Positions 1 to 8,509 of a DNA stretch of 64,000 nucleotides are shown here, piece by piece; the stretch's first letter is position 1; each line of letters starts with the position of its first letter. The notes beneath the pieces are model-generated. The model had not been told where the DNA came from and did not search any database. It was given only the letters and a program-made list of their open reading frames with translations. Both the position numbers and the translations under genes were made by a program. The stretch spans positions 1 through 64,000 of the forward strand of contig NZ_PEOG01000009.1 of NCBI RefSeq assembly GCF_002761755.1, given 5' to 3'. Origin of the DNA: Roseateles chitinivorans (GTDB lineage: Bacteria > Pseudomonadota > Gammaproteobacteria > Burkholderiales > Burkholderiaceae_C).

Positions 1-743
1 CAGGCCGCGCCGGCCGGTGCCGGATCGGGCTTGGCCAGCACCGCCGGCGGCGCCGCGTCCGGCCGGCGCCGGTCGGCGACGATGACGCCGTCGCTGATCT
101 CGATCACCCGCTGCGCATGCGCCGCCACCTGCGCATCGTGCGTCACCAGGATCACCGTATGGCCGTCGGCATGGAGCTCCTCGAGGATGGTCATGACCTC
201 GCGCCCGCTGGCCTGATCGAGCGCGCCGGTGGGCTCGTCGGCCAGGATCACGTCGCCGCCGTTCATCAGCGCCCGCGCGATCGATACCCGCTGCTGCTGG
301 CCGCCGGACAGCTGGCCGGGCCGGTGATGCAGCCGCTCGGCCAGGCCCAGCCGCGCCAGCAGCGACCGGGCGCGCGCATGCCGATGCGCGGTGCCCGCGC
401 CGGCGTAGATCGACGGGATCTCGACATTGCCCACCGCGTCCAGGTCGCCCAGCAGCTGGTAGCGCTGAAAGATGAAGCCGAAGTGCTCGCGCCGCAGGCG
501 GGCGAGCTCGTCGGGTCCCATCGCGCCGGTCTCCTGGCCGGCGACGCGATAGCTGCCGCGCGTGGGTCGGTCCAGGCAGCCGAGGATGTTCATCAGCGTC
601 GACTTGCCGGAGCCCGACGGACCGATGATGGCGACCATCTCGCCCGCCTCGATCGTCAGGTCGACATCGCGCAGGACGGCGACGGTGCCTTCGCCGGCCG
701 GGTATTCGCGCACCAGGCCGCGCAGTTCGAGCAGGGCCGCCAT
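1..743 (-). CDS. macB: MacB-type ABC transporter ATP-binding region (partial, runs off window)
   Basis: Reverse-strand reading begins with ATG at 743 and stays open to the window edge, giving about 247 residues. It holds a complete ABC nucleotide-binding domain: Walker [10 protein letters not shown] at about residues 41-49, signature LSGGQQQR near 146, Walker B with [11 protein letters not shown] near 167, then the VTHD switch histidine. The order and spacing match the MacB/LolD class. MacB proteins continue into a membrane domain with a large periplasmic loop, which would lie outside the window. With MacA and an outer-membrane channel it forms a tripartite pump for macrolides, toxins or peptides. 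It begins 2 bp after the macA stop, so the genes are surely co-transcribed. A stand-alone LolD-like ATPase cannot be excluded because the C-terminal half is not visible. Confidence 0.9.
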   Translation of the reverse strand, partial: MAALLELRGLVREYPAGEGTVAVLRDVDLTIEAGEMVAIIGPSGSGKSTLMNILGCLDRPTRGSYRVAGQETGAMGPDELARLRREHFGFIFQRYQLLGDLDAVGNVEIPSIYAGAGTAHRHARARSLLARLGLAERLHHRPGQLSGGQQQRVSIARALMNGGDVILADEPTGALDQASGREVMTILEELHADGHTVILVTHDAQVAAHAQRVIEISDGVIVADRRRPDAAPPAVLAKPDPAPAGAA

Positions 744-745
744 GC

Positions 746-1951
746 TCAGCCCCGCGGCGGCGGGCGGCGACCGGCCCCTGGCGCGCCGGGAGGCGCCGCC
801 TCGGCGGTGACGACGCGCTCGCCTTCCTTCAGGCCGTCCAGCACCTGCGCGCGCACCCGGTTGTTCAGGCCGATGCGCACGATGCGGTCCTCGATCCGGC
901 CGTCGGCGCCGAGCACGCGGACCTTGTGGCGGTCGCTGCCGCCCTCGCGCGCACCGAGCGCCGCCACCGGGAGGGTCAACGCCGCCTTCGCCTGCGCCAG
1001 CACGATGGTCGCCTGCGCCGTCATGTTGATGCGCAGCGTGCCGTCGGGATTGGGCACGTCGAAGATGCCGTTGTAGTAGATCGCGTTGGCCGTGCCCGAC
1101 GAACTGGAACTGGAGGTCGAGGTGGTCGCCGAGCTGTCCGCCAGCGTGGTGTCGCCCGGCTCGACCGCGCGCAGCGTCGCCTGGATGCGGCGATCCGGCT
1201 CGCCCAGCAGCGAGAAGTGCACCGGCATGCCGGGCTTCACGCGCGGCACGTCGGCCTCGGAGATGCGGGCCTTGATCGTCATCGTGTCCAGGCGCGCGAG
1301 CTTGATGATCGTCGGCGCCGTCTGCGCCGCGTTCACCGTCTGCCCCTGTTCCGTCACGATCGCGACGACGGTGCCGTCCATCGGCGCCAGCACCCGGGCG
1401 TAGCCCAGGTTCAGCTGCGCGGTGTCCACATTGATCCGGGCCTGCGCCACCATCGCCCGCTGCGATTCGACGTCCGCCCGCGCCGTGTTCAACGTGGCCT
1501 CGGCGGCTTCGAGGTCGGCGCGGGCGCCGGCGTCGCCGGCAGCCAGCTCGCGCTGCCGCTTCGCGGCCAGTTCCGCCTGGACCAGCGTCGCCTGCCGGGC
1601 GCCGAGCAGGGCCTCGGCGCTGCGCAGCGAGGCCTGCGCGTCGCGCAAGGCGTTCTGCTGCGTCAGCGCGTCGATCTCGGCGATCAGCTGGCCTTCCTTG
1701 ACCTTGTCGCCCAGCGCCACCGCCAGTCGCTTGACCTCGCCGGTCGCGCGCGCGCCGACGCTGACCAGCTTGTAGGCGTTGATCGTGCCGGTGGCCAGCA
1801 CGCTGACCTCCAGATCGCCGCGCTCGACCGCCGCCGAGGTCACCTGCGGCGGCGGCGGCGCGCTGAACCAGAGCGCCTTGACGATCAGCGTCGTCACCAC
1901 CAGTCCCGCCGCGACCGCCAACAGCCGGCCCGGCTTCATCCACTGCTTCAT
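746..1951 (-). CDS. macA: MacA-type periplasmic adaptor (HlyD family)
   Basis: Membrane fusion protein of 401 aa. An N-terminal hydrophobic anchor (about residues 8-30) is followed by a biotinyl/lipoyl-like half, a long alpha-hairpin rich in Ala, Gln and Glu (about 90-170), the second lipoyl half ([10 protein letters not shown]) and a beta-barrel domain. It bridges the inner-membrane ATPase and the outer-membrane channel. The ATG at 1951 was chosen because GGGAG lies just upstream and the hydrophobic anchor follows directly; an in-frame extension to 2017 would overlap the upstream gene and add a non-membrane leader. A serine-rich stretch (about residues 283-290) in the barrel domain is unusual for the family and may be a flexible loop. 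It sits between macB and the NodT gene in one operon. Confidence 0.9.
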   Translation of the reverse strand: MKQWMKPGRLLAVAAGLVVTTLIVKALWFSAPPPPQVTSAAVERGDLEVSVLATGTINAYKLVSVGARATGEVKRLAVALGDKVKEGQLIAEIDALTQQNALRDAQASLRSAEALLGARQATLVQAELAAKRQRELAAGDAGARADLEAAEATLNTARADVESQRAMVAQARINVDTAQLNLGYARVLAPMDGTVVAIVTEQGQTVNAAQTAPTIIKLARLDTMTIKARISEADVPRVKPGMPVHFSLLGEPDRRIQATLRAVEPGDTTLADSSATTSTSSSSSSGTANAIYYNGIFDVPNPDGTLRINMTAQATIVLAQAKAALTLPVAALGAREGGSDRHKVRVLGADGRIEDRIVRIGLNNRVRAQVLDGLKEGERVVTAEAAPPGAPGAGRRPPPRG

Positions 1952-1961
1952 CGGATCTCCC

Positions 1962-3551
1962 TCAATCCTGGTCATTCCAGCCGGCCCGGCGAGCGGCCGC
2001 CAGGGCCGTCGCGGCACCGTCCACCCCTTGTGCCGCGCCCGTCGTCATCGGTGCGGGCGGCGGCGCTGTCGATGGCGCCGCGGCTGGCGTCGCGGGGGTC
2101 CCCGTCTCGGCCGTCGGCGCCTGCCAGCCGCCGCCCAGCACCTTGTAGAGCGTCAGGCGGTTGAGCTGCTCGCTCAGCCGCAGCGTCACCAGCGCCTGCT
2201 GGGCGCCGACCAGCGAGCGCTGCGCATCGAGGAGTTCCAGCTGCGTCGTGCTGCCGGCGCGGTACTGGGTCTCCGCCAGGCGCAGTTGCCGCTCGGCGGA
2301 CGCGAGCAGCGACTGCTGCAGGTCCAGTCGCCCGGCCAGCGTCGCGCGCACGGCGAGCGCGTCCGCCACCTCGCGGAACGCCGTCTGGATCGCCTTGTCG
2401 TAGCTGGCGAGCGCGATGTCGCGCCCCACCTCGGCCTGGCGCAACGCCGCGTCGCGCGCGCCGCCGTCGAAGATCGGCAGCGAGGCCGACGGACCGAGAC
2501 TCCAGCTCCCGCTGCCGGCCTTGAACAGGCCCGACAAGGCGCTGCTGCCGGTGCCGGCGCTCGCGGTCAGGCTGATCGTCGGGAACAGCGCCGCGCGGGC
2601 GGCGCCGATGTCGGCATGGCGGGCGATCAGCGCGTGTTCGGCGGCCTGCACGTCGGGCCGGCGCTGCAGCACGCTGGACGGCACGCCGCCGGGCAGGTCG
2701 ACCAGCAGGCTGACCGTCGCGAGCGCATCGGTCGCGCGCGGCGCCGCCGCCTCGGGCAAGCTCGCGCCGAGCAGCAACTCCAGCGCATGCCGGTCCTGCG
2801 CGATCGTGGCCGGCCAAGCGGCGACGTCGGCCCGCGCGCTGTCCAGCGCGGTGCGCGCCTGCGCCAGCACCAGCCCGGAGACGGCGCCCGCCGCATGCCG
2901 GCGCTGCGTCAGCGCGAAGGAGCGTTCCTGGCTCTCCAAGGTCTGCTGCGCCAGCCGCTGGCGCTCGAGGTCCGCGGCCCAGGTCAGCCACGCGCTCGCG
3001 CTCTCGGCCACCAGGCTGATCTGCAGGCTGCGTCGGGTCTCGTCGGCGGCCAGCAACGACTGCTCGGCCGACGCGCTCAGGTTGCGGACGCGGCTGAAGA
3101 CATCGAGTTCATAGCTGGCCAACGCCAGTTGCATCGACACCTGCTGGGTCACCTGCCCGGCCGCGCCGCCGCGGCTGGCGCCGGCCGAGGCGGTCAGCGA
3201 CGGCAGCCGCTGCGCATCGGTCTGGCGGAAGGCGGCGCGCGCCTGCTCGACCTGCAGCGCCGCGACCCGCAGGTCCCGGTTCTGCCGCACGGCCAGGTCC
3301 ACGACGGCGCGCAGGCGCTCGTCCAGGAACACCGCATGCCAGTCGAGCGCGGCGGCGTCGGTCGCAGCCGGTGTCGGCGACGAATCGCGCGACGGCACCG
3401 CGGCATCGGGCCGGTGGTAGTCGGGCGCGAGGTTGACGCAGCCGGCAAGCGCCAGCGCGGCGACCAGGGCCAGGGACCGGGAGACAGGGGATGGACGACG
3501 GAACGCGGTGGGGCGGTCGGAGCGCGGCCCCGGCGGCGGGATTCGGGTCAT
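1962..3551 (-). CDS. Outer-membrane efflux lipoprotein, NodT family
   Basis: Outer-membrane factor (TolC/OprM/NodT type), 529 aa from the ATG at 3551. The leader ends in a lipobox LALAGC with Cys38 and is followed by the NLAPDYHRP start typical of NodT proteins. Two repeats of the TolC-type coiled-coil/beta module follow (VALAQ-like heptads, RRPDVQAAEHAL in the middle, TQLELLDAQRSL near the end). It would form the exit duct for the MacAB pump encoded 10 bp downstream. A start at 3641 is possible but would put 30 extra hydrophilic residues before the signal sequence. The C-terminal tail is Ala/Pro/Thr-rich and extends beyond the usual domain. It is the first gene of the operon. Confidence 0.9.
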   Translation of the reverse strand: MTRIPPPGPRSDRPTAFRRPSPVSRSLALVAALALAGCVNLAPDYHRPDAAVPSRDSSPTPAATDAAALDWHAVFLDERLRAVVDLAVRQNRDLRVAALQVEQARAAFRQTDAQRLPSLTASAGASRGGAAGQVTQQVSMQLALASYELDVFSRVRNLSASAEQSLLAADETRRSLQISLVAESASAWLTWAADLERQRLAQQTLESQERSFALTQRRHAAGAVSGLVLAQARTALDSARADVAAWPATIAQDRHALELLLGASLPEAAAPRATDALATVSLLVDLPGGVPSSVLQRRPDVQAAEHALIARHADIGAARAALFPTISLTASAGTGSSALSGLFKAGSGSWSLGPSASLPIFDGGARDAALRQAEVGRDIALASYDKAIQTAFREVADALAVRATLAGRLDLQQSLLASAERQLRLAETQYRAGSTTQLELLDAQRSLVGAQQALVTLRLSEQLNRLTLYKVLGGGWQAPTAETGTPATPAAAPSTAPPPAPMTTGAAQGVDGAATALAAARRAGWNDQD

Positions 3552-3638
3552 CGGCAAACGGACAGGCGGGACGGACGGAGCGGGGAACGACCGCCGGCAC
3601 GAGGGGCACGGGCCGATGGCGTCGACAGTGCCGCGCAT

Positions 3639-3703
3639 CATGCATCAGCGAGCGGCGTGCCGATTTACCCGGCGGTAAATCGCAGTGTCAGAGCTGATGC
3701 ATG
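3639..3703. promoter_or_regulatory. Two nested perfect inverted repeats upstream of the efflux operon
   Basis: The outer pair is CATGCATCAG at 3639-3648 and CTGATGCATG at 3694-3703 (10-bp perfect arms). Inside it lies CGATTTACC at 3661-3669 and GGTAAATCG at 3674-3682 (9-bp perfect arms, 4-bp spacer). The inner site has the AT-rich arms and 22-bp span typical of a TetR-type operator. It lies about 110 bp before the chosen start of the NodT gene, in the 338-bp stretch (3552-3889) that otherwise holds no gene. No regulator gene is adjacent. Operator function is inferred from symmetry alone. Confidence 0.5.
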
Positions 3704-3859
3704 CCGACACACGGCAGGCCGCCCATCGCCGCCCATCGCCGATCACACCGGCGCGGCCCCGGGGGGTGAGTTCCGTCGTCCCCAAGATCAGGGGCGGTGC
3801 GCATCGCGCGCATAAACCCCATTCACACACGCTTGACCTGAGAGGGCTAGGCTGTCGCT

Positions 3860-3877
3860 TTCGTCCTGCGGGACGAA
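3860..3877 (+). other. Perfect 7-bp hairpin in the leader of the next gene
   Basis: TTCGTCC at 3860-3866 and GGACGAA at 3871-3877 enclose a 4-base loop directly before the ribosome-binding site (GGAG at 3881) of the gene starting at 3890. It could be an RNA stem influencing translation or a protein site; only the symmetry is seen. Confidence 0.3.
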
Positions 3878-3889
3878 CCAGGAGTTGCC

Positions 3890-4342
3890 GTGACTGACCT
3901 TTCCACGATCCAGCGCCCTGCGACCGCGGTCCGCGCCGCGATCGCGGCCCTGAGCGCCCTGCTGAGCGCCTGCGGCGCCGACCGCGTCGCGGGCAAGCCG
4001 GCGATGAGCGCCCATGAGACCACCCAGCACGACCGCTGCGTCGCGCTGCTGCGGCCGATGCTGCATGGGCAGCCGGTGCGCTCGACCTCGATCGAGCGGG
4101 GCCCGAATGGTCTGGACTACGTCTGGATCAATGCCGAGGTGCATGACGATGCGGACGATGTGGAGCGTCGCGTCGCCAAGGGCGCGCGCTTCGCGGGCCA
4201 TTGCCAGTTCGACACCGGCGGACAATCCGTGCACCTGCACGCCTACGCGCTGGAGGCCGGCGACGGGCCCTCGACGCCGGCGGTGGACTACCGCTTCGTC
4301 GCCGGTTCCCGCGACATGGTCGCGAGCGCCGATCCGTCGTGA
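3890..4342 (+). CDS. Hypothetical small lipoprotein
   Basis: 150 aa, GTG start with GGAG 6 bases upstream. The leader ends in a lipobox-like LLSAC with Cys28, so an outer- or inner-membrane lipoprotein is likely. The mature part of about 120 residues is mixed charge with no domain I recognise; two further cysteines (in HDRCVALL and AGHCQF) could form a disulphide. It stands alone, divergent from the efflux operon and 64 bp before the VOC gene. No function assigned. Confidence 0.65.
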   Translation: MTDLSTIQRPATAVRAAIAALSALLSACGADRVAGKPAMSAHETTQHDRCVALLRPMLHGQPVRSTSIERGPNGLDYVWINAEVHDDADDVERRVAKGARFAGHCQFDTGGQSVHLHAYALEAGDGPSTPAVDYRFVAGSRDMVASADPS

Positions 4343-4406
4343 CGCAGCGGGTCCGCATGTCGTTGGCGGCCTCGCCCCTTTCACCAGGACCGCTCGCCGG
4401 TCCGCG

Positions 4407-4802
4407 ATGAGCCGACCCATGCTGCTGCGCATCCACCACGCCGCGATCATCTGCGCCGACTACGAGCGCTCGCGCCGCTTCTACACCGAGGTCCTGGGCC
4501 TGCGCGTGATCGCGGAGACCTACCGCGAGGCCCGGCGCTCGTACAAGCTGGACCTGGCGCTGCCGGACGGCTCGCAGATCGAGCTGTTCAGCTTTCCCGG
4601 CGCACCGCCGCGACCGTCGTATCCGGAAGCGCAGGGCCTGCGTCACCTGGCCTTCGAGGTCGACGATGTCGAGCAAGGCAAGCGTGAGCTCGAGGCCCGC
4701 GGCGTGAGCGTCGAGCCGGTGCGCGTCGACGAGCTGACCGGCAAGCGCTTCACCTTCTTCGCCGATCCGGACGGTCTGCCGCTCGAGCTCTACGAGCGCT
4801 GA
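4407..4802 (+). CDS. gloA2: VOC-superfamily metalloprotein, GloA2/YaeR type
   Basis: 131 aa, closely patterned on E. coli YaeR: HHAAIICADYERSRRFY near the N-terminus, EARRSYKLDL, the QIELFSFP strand, LRHLAFEVDD, and KRFTFFADPDGLPLELYE at the end. The four candidate metal ligands are His11, Glu59, His80 and Glu127, the usual arrangement of a glyoxalase-I fold. The family resembles lactoylglutathione lyase but its natural substrate is uncertain, so detoxification of a reactive aldehyde adduct is only a suggestion. The start is set at 4407 because the longer in-frame opening from 4014 overlaps the lipoprotein gene and has no homology. It ends 46 bp before the convergent gene at 4849. Confidence 0.88.
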   Translation: MSRPMLLRIHHAAIICADYERSRRFYTEVLGLRVIAETYREARRSYKLDLALPDGSQIELFSFPGAPPRPSYPEAQGLRHLAFEVDDVEQGKRELEARGVSVEPVRVDELTGKRFTFFADPDGLPLELYER

Positions 4803-4848
4803 GGGCCGGACGCGCCCTGGCGGCGCGCCCGACGCGGATCGATCGCGC

Positions 4849-5877
4849 TCAGTTGAGGCGGTAGTTCAGGCGCAGCCAGGTGACGGTGCCCTCGGGGCGA
4901 TTGCGCACCGAGAACTCCTTCATCACCTTGAAGTCGACGCCCCAGTCGCCGCTTTCCGCCAGGTAGGCGACCAGTGGGCCGGCGGACAACGCCTGGACCT
5001 TGTTGGCGCCGGCGTCGCCGCCGCGATCGGCGGTGAACTGCTTGAGCACATAGCCCTGCACGCCGAACTTCCACTGGTCGTTCAGCTGGTAGGTGCCGGA
5101 CCAGTCCGCATGCAGGTACTGGCCGGAGCGCACGCCGGTGTCGTCGTTGCGGGTGTTGAACGAGTAGGTGGCGCGCAGGCCGACGGCGAAGCCGTTCTCC
5201 CACACGCGCGAGGCCACCAGCAGCGGCTTGAAGGTCCAGTACTTGCCGGCGCCCGGATTGACCGGACGGTCGGCGTCGTAGGACCCCATCGGCGGATTGA
5301 ACGCGACGCCGAGCGCGACACGCGATTCGTCCTGCTGCCAGTCGAGGTAGGCCGCCAGTTCAGGATCGGCCAGGCCGCTGCGCTTGCCCGACAGCGCGCC
5401 GCCCGCGGCGGCCAGCTGCTGGTTGACGGCCGCGGCGACATTGGCCGGCACGCCGGCCGGCAGCACCGTGGTCAGGGTGAAGTCGTTGGTCTGGCGCACC
5501 ATCGGGAAGGCGGCGGAGAAGCCCAGGCGGCCCTCCATCACGATCTTCTCGGTGACCCAGGTCAGGCGCGGCACGAAGACGTCGGCCTTGATCGAGCCGT
5601 TCACCGTCAACGGCAAGCTGCCGACGCCGGGGATCGTCAGTGCCTGCGTCGGCGTCTTGCCATCCGCATCGCGCAGCTTGTCGGCCTCGTAGTGCTGGTA
5701 CCAGAACTGCGCATAGAGACCGGGGAACTGCGGCGTCGAGATCTCGTACGACGGCGCGCCCAGCAGCGCACGCACCTGGCTGTTCTCGGTGGCATGGGCG
5801 GCGCCCGCGGCGGTGAGCGAGACGACGGCCGCGGCGACGAGCGCGCGCGGCATTAGGCGAAGACGGTCGATGGACAC
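4849..5877 (-). CDS. Outer-membrane transporter-like protein, MetA-pathway (SphA/Phenol_MetA_deg) family
   Basis: 342 aa from a GTG at 5877 preceded by GGAGGG six bases upstream; the ATG at 5853 is an alternative. A signal peptide ending in AGAAHA leads into a protein dominated by alternating aromatic beta strands (LYAQFWYQHYEADKL, AYLDWQQDESRVALGVAFNPPMG) and ending in a strand-like C-terminus, as in outer-membrane barrels. The family was named after a gene in phenol meta-cleavage operons and is thought to move hydrophobic substrates, but no aromatic degradation genes lie next to it. An in-frame opening continues to 6396 through the promoter region and into the opposite gene; it is not real coding. 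Confidence 0.72.
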   Translation of the reverse strand: MSIDRLRLMPRALVAAAVVSLTAAGAAHATENSQVRALLGAPSYEISTPQFPGLYAQFWYQHYEADKLRDADGKTPTQALTIPGVGSLPLTVNGSIKADVFVPRLTWVTEKIVMEGRLGFSAAFPMVRQTNDFTLTTVLPAGVPANVAAAVNQQLAAAGGALSGKRSGLADPELAAYLDWQQDESRVALGVAFNPPMGSYDADRPVNPGAGKYWTFKPLLVASRVWENGFAVGLRATYSFNTRNDDTGVRSGQYLHADWSGTYQLNDQWKFGVQGYVLKQFTADRGGDAGANKVQALSAGPLVAYLAESGDWGVDFKVMKEFSVRNRPEGTVTWLRLNYRLN

Positions 5878-6264
5878 GGGGATCCCTCCGGAGTGCTTGG
5901 AATATGGTCGGCGGTGTTCGGGTGCCTGCATCGTGTCGGACCACCGGTCTTCAGGCGGACTGCAAGTGGTGTCGTGCCCGCGCGTGGCGGCGTCGATGAA
6001 GCGGCGCGCATCGTGCCAGCGGATGCCGGCGGCTCGCGTGCCAAACGTCACGTGGACCCTCGGATTAGAGGCACGGCCCCAGTTTCCGGGGCTGACGCGC
6101 CACACCGCCGCGCGCTTTAATCCGGTCCGCACAGCGCCCGCGATCGCCGTCACCATCGGCTCAAACTCGCGACGCCCCGAGTGCGGGCCCGTTTCGCCAC
6201 CGCGTCCGGCCGGCTCGCGGATCCCCCTGACAACACGACGCGCCACGCCTGGAGGAGACTTCCC
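5878..6264. other. Divergent intergenic region, no gene seen
   Basis: 387 bp between two divergently transcribed genes. It must hold both promoters. I see no clear sigma-70 boxes, no strong palindrome and no small gene with a ribosome-binding site. Confidence 0.5.
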
Positions 6265-6870
6265 ATGCTTCGTTCCGCTCTTGCCCGTTCCGCCCGGAAC
6301 GCCCTGTTCATCGGCCTGATCGCGGCATCGACCTTTGCCGCCGCCGGGGAAGTCGAGGTGGAGGGCTACAAGTTCCAGGACACGGCGACCGTCCACAACC
6401 AGGCGCTGCAGCTCAACGGCGCGGCCACCTCGAGCATCCTGTCGACGCGTTCGACGGCGGTGGCCTTCTACCTGCCGCGCAAGCAGACCACGATGGAAGC
6501 GGCGGTGGCGGAGAAGGGCGCGAAGCGCATCACCTTCTACATGATGCGGGACGTGTCCTCGCGCGACCTGGCCAACGCGATGCTCGACCGCATCCGCCAG
6601 AACGCGGCGGAGGAGTTCGCGAAGAACATCATCCAGACCTCGCAGCTGGGCGTGGTCTTCGGCAACCGCGCGAAGCTGCTCAAGGGCGACCTGGTCACGA
6701 TCGACTACGACCCGGCGAAGCAGACGACCGAGTTCAGCGTCAACGGTCAGAAGGTCGGCGACACCATCCAGGGAGAGAGCTTCTTCCCGATGATGATGAA
6801 GGTCTGGATCGGCCCGAAGGTGCGCGGCAGCACGCGCGACGGCCTGCTGGGAGTCGCGCCGGCGAAGTGA
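6265..6870 (+). CDS. Chalcone isomerase-like periplasmic protein
   Basis: 201 aa with a strong GGAGGAG ribosome site before the ATG at 6265. A signal peptide (about residues 1-32, ending FAAAGE) precedes the family hallmark VHNQALQLNGA, followed by strands with AVAFYLPRK, MMRDVSSRDLANAM, a helical middle and a C-terminal MMMKVWIGPKV. Proteins of this fold in bacteria are usually exported and mostly lack known enzymatic activity; fatty-acid binding or outer-membrane roles have been suggested. The usual GVR following LNGA is altered (ATSSILST). It is a single gene ending in a strong shared terminator. Confidence 0.8.
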   Translation: MLRSALARSARNALFIGLIAASTFAAAGEVEVEGYKFQDTATVHNQALQLNGAATSSILSTRSTAVAFYLPRKQTTMEAAVAEKGAKRITFYMMRDVSSRDLANAMLDRIRQNAAEEFAKNIIQTSQLGVVFGNRAKLLKGDLVTIDYDPAKQTTEFSVNGQKVGDTIQGESFFPMMMKVWIGPKVRGSTRDGLLGVAPAK

Positions 6871-6881
6871 GCGCCGGGCGC

Positions 6882-6923
6882 GAAACTCGATGACGACGGG
6901 CCGCTGGCCCGTCGTCGCGTTTC
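6882..6923. terminator. Bidirectional terminator-like hairpin
   Basis: GACGACGGGCC at 6892-6902 and GGCCCGTCGTC at 6906-6916 form a perfect 11-bp stem with a 3-base loop. Flanking GAAAC (6882-6886) and GTTTC (6919-6923) extend the symmetry and supply short A and T runs on each strand. It lies between the two convergent genes at 6265 and 7184. Confidence 0.75.
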
Positions 6924-6941
6924 AGTGGCGGGGCGACCCGC

Positions 6942-7184
6942 TCAGCGGCCGAGCTGCTTCAGCGCGGCCTGCAGGCCGGTGACGCCGCCGACGCGCTGGT
7001 CATTGATGAAGACCTGCGGCATCTGTCGCACCGAGGGGCCGCACTTCTCGTAGAAGGCCATGCGCTCGGCCTCGTCGTCGATCAGGATTTCCTGGAAATC
7101 CATCCCGCGGGACTTGAGCAGCATCTTCGCCGTGTCGCATTGCGGGCAGGCGGACTTGGAGTAGACGACGATCTTCAGTTGCAT
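6942..7184 (-). CDS. Glutaredoxin-family protein
   Basis: 80 aa, one compact thioredoxin-fold domain. The redox motif CPQC spans Cys13 to Cys16 and the cis-proline loop reads RQMPQVF with Pro56. The C-terminal GGVTGLQAALKQLGR matches the glutathione-contact helix of small glutaredoxins. It likely reduces protein disulphides or glutathione mixed disulphides in the cytoplasm. CPQC is less common than CPYC and could shift specificity toward a NrdH-like or monothiol behaviour. The gene is monocistronic and starts 62 bp from the divergent gene at 7247. Confidence 0.88.
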   Translation of the reverse strand: MQLKIVVYSKSACPQCDTAKMLLKSRGMDFQEILIDDEAERMAFYEKCGPSVRQMPQVFINDQRVGGVTGLQAALKQLGR

Positions 7185-7246
7185 GGGCCGGGAGTGTATG
7201 CGCCGCCCCTCGCTGCTGCCAGCGCTGGCGCTTAAGCTCCGCCCCC

Positions 7247-8467
7247 ATGGATGCCCTGATCAACGCCGCCGCGCGCTGTCTTGCCGCCGGCGACGCGCTC
7301 GGCGCGCTGCAGCGGGTGGCCCTGCGCGACGATCCGCCCGCGCTCGCGCTGCGCGGCATCGCGATGGCGCAGCTCGGAGAACACCCGCGCGCCCGCGACC
7401 TGCTGCGGCGTGCCGCCAAGGGCTTCGGGCCGAAGGAAGCCGTTGCCCGGGCGCGTTGCGTCGTCGCCGAAGCGGAAGTCGCCCTCGCGATGCGCGATCT
7501 CGGCGAGCCCGCGCGTCCCCTGCTGCAGGCGGCCGAGACCCTCGAAGCCCACGATGACCGCGCCAATGCCCTGCTGGGACGATGGATCGCGGCACGGCGC
7601 CTGATCCTGCTGGGTCGGCTCGACGAGGCCACACGTGCACTGCCCTCGGCCGAGCCCGCGCGACCGCCGCCGCTGCTGGCCGCCATGGCGGGATTGACGA
7701 CCGCCGAGCTCGCGCTGCGCTCGCTGCGCAGCCAGGATGCCCTGACGGCGCTCGACGCGGCGTCGGCCGCCGCGCGGCGCTCCGGCGTGCCCGCGTTGAT
7801 CGCCGAAGCCGATGCGATGCGCGCCCTGCTCGACCAGCCCGTGGCCCGGCGCATCGACGCGGGCACGGAGCATCCGCTTCGGCTCGCCGAGGTCGAGGAG
7901 CTGTTGCGGTCGCCAGCGCTCGTCGTCGATGCCTGCCGACGCGCGATCCGCGGTGCCGGCCTCGCCGTGGATCTGGCGCGCCGGCCGGTGCTGTTCACCC
8001 TGGCACGCGCGCTGGCCGAAGCCGGTCCGGCAGGCGTCGAGCGATCCGCGCTCATCCTGCGTGCCTTCCGGGCGCGCCATCCCGACGAGACCCATCGGGC
8101 GCGGCTGCGGGTGGAGCTGGGCCGGTTGCGCGCGCTGCTCGCGCCGGTGGCCCGCGTCGACGCCACGGCCGATGGCTTCGCATTGCGGGCCGGGGAAGGC
8201 CACCCGGTGACGGTGCTCGTCCCGCCGATCGAGGGCGAGTCCGCCGCCTTGCTGGCGCTGCTCGCGGACGGCACCGCCTGGTCGACGTCGGCCCTCGCGT
8301 TGGCCCTGGGCGCGAGCCAGCGGACGGTGCAGCGCGCCTTGGCGGCACTGGAGGCCGAGGGCCGGGTGCGGGCGCTCGGCCTGACGCGCGCCCGGCGCTG
8401 GCTGGCGCCGCCAATGAGCGGATTCGCGACGATCTTGTTACTCCCCGCGCTGCCGCCGTCTGGATAG
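7247..8467 (+). CDS. Helical-repeat protein with C-terminal winged helix (putative regulator)
   Basis: 406 aa. Residues 1-320 are Ala/Leu/Arg-rich helical pairs that look like TPR-type repeats (LRGIAMAQLGEHPRARDLLRRAAKGFG, ALTALDAASAAARRSGVPALIAEADAM). Residues about 335-390 form a helix-turn-helix: LLADGTAWSTSALALALGASQRTVQRALAALEAEGRVRALG, followed by a wing RARRWLAPP. No receiver or kinase domain is visible, so the repeats may sense a partner or ligand. The next three plus-strand genes are close behind it, which suggests it controls them. No ribosome site is obvious at this start. The exact family was not recognised. Confidence 0.7.
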   Translation: MDALINAAARCLAAGDALGALQRVALRDDPPALALRGIAMAQLGEHPRARDLLRRAAKGFGPKEAVARARCVVAEAEVALAMRDLGEPARPLLQAAETLEAHDDRANALLGRWIAARRLILLGRLDEATRALPSAEPARPPPLLAAMAGLTTAELALRSLRSQDALTALDAASAAARRSGVPALIAEADAMRALLDQPVARRIDAGTEHPLRLAEVEELLRSPALVVDACRRAIRGAGLAVDLARRPVLFTLARALAEAGPAGVERSALILRAFRARHPDETHRARLRVELGRLRALLAPVARVDATADGFALRAGEGHPVTVLVPPIEGESAALLALLADGTAWSTSALALALGASQRTVQRALAALEAEGRVRALGLTRARRWLAPPMSGFATILLLPALPPSG

Positions 8468-8509
8468 ATTGCTGTCCATGCGGCGACGGTTCGCCGCGAA
8501 GGAGATCCG

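Noticed and set aside
4014-4406. N-terminal extension of the VOC protein
   Set aside because: It lies inside the lipoprotein gene in another frame and has Arg/Thr-rich shadow composition; the family starts at 4407.
5878-6396. N-terminal extension of the MetA-type outer-membrane protein up to 6396
   Set aside because: It would overlap the start of the divergent chalcone-isomerase-like gene and skip the GTG with GGAGGG and signal peptide.
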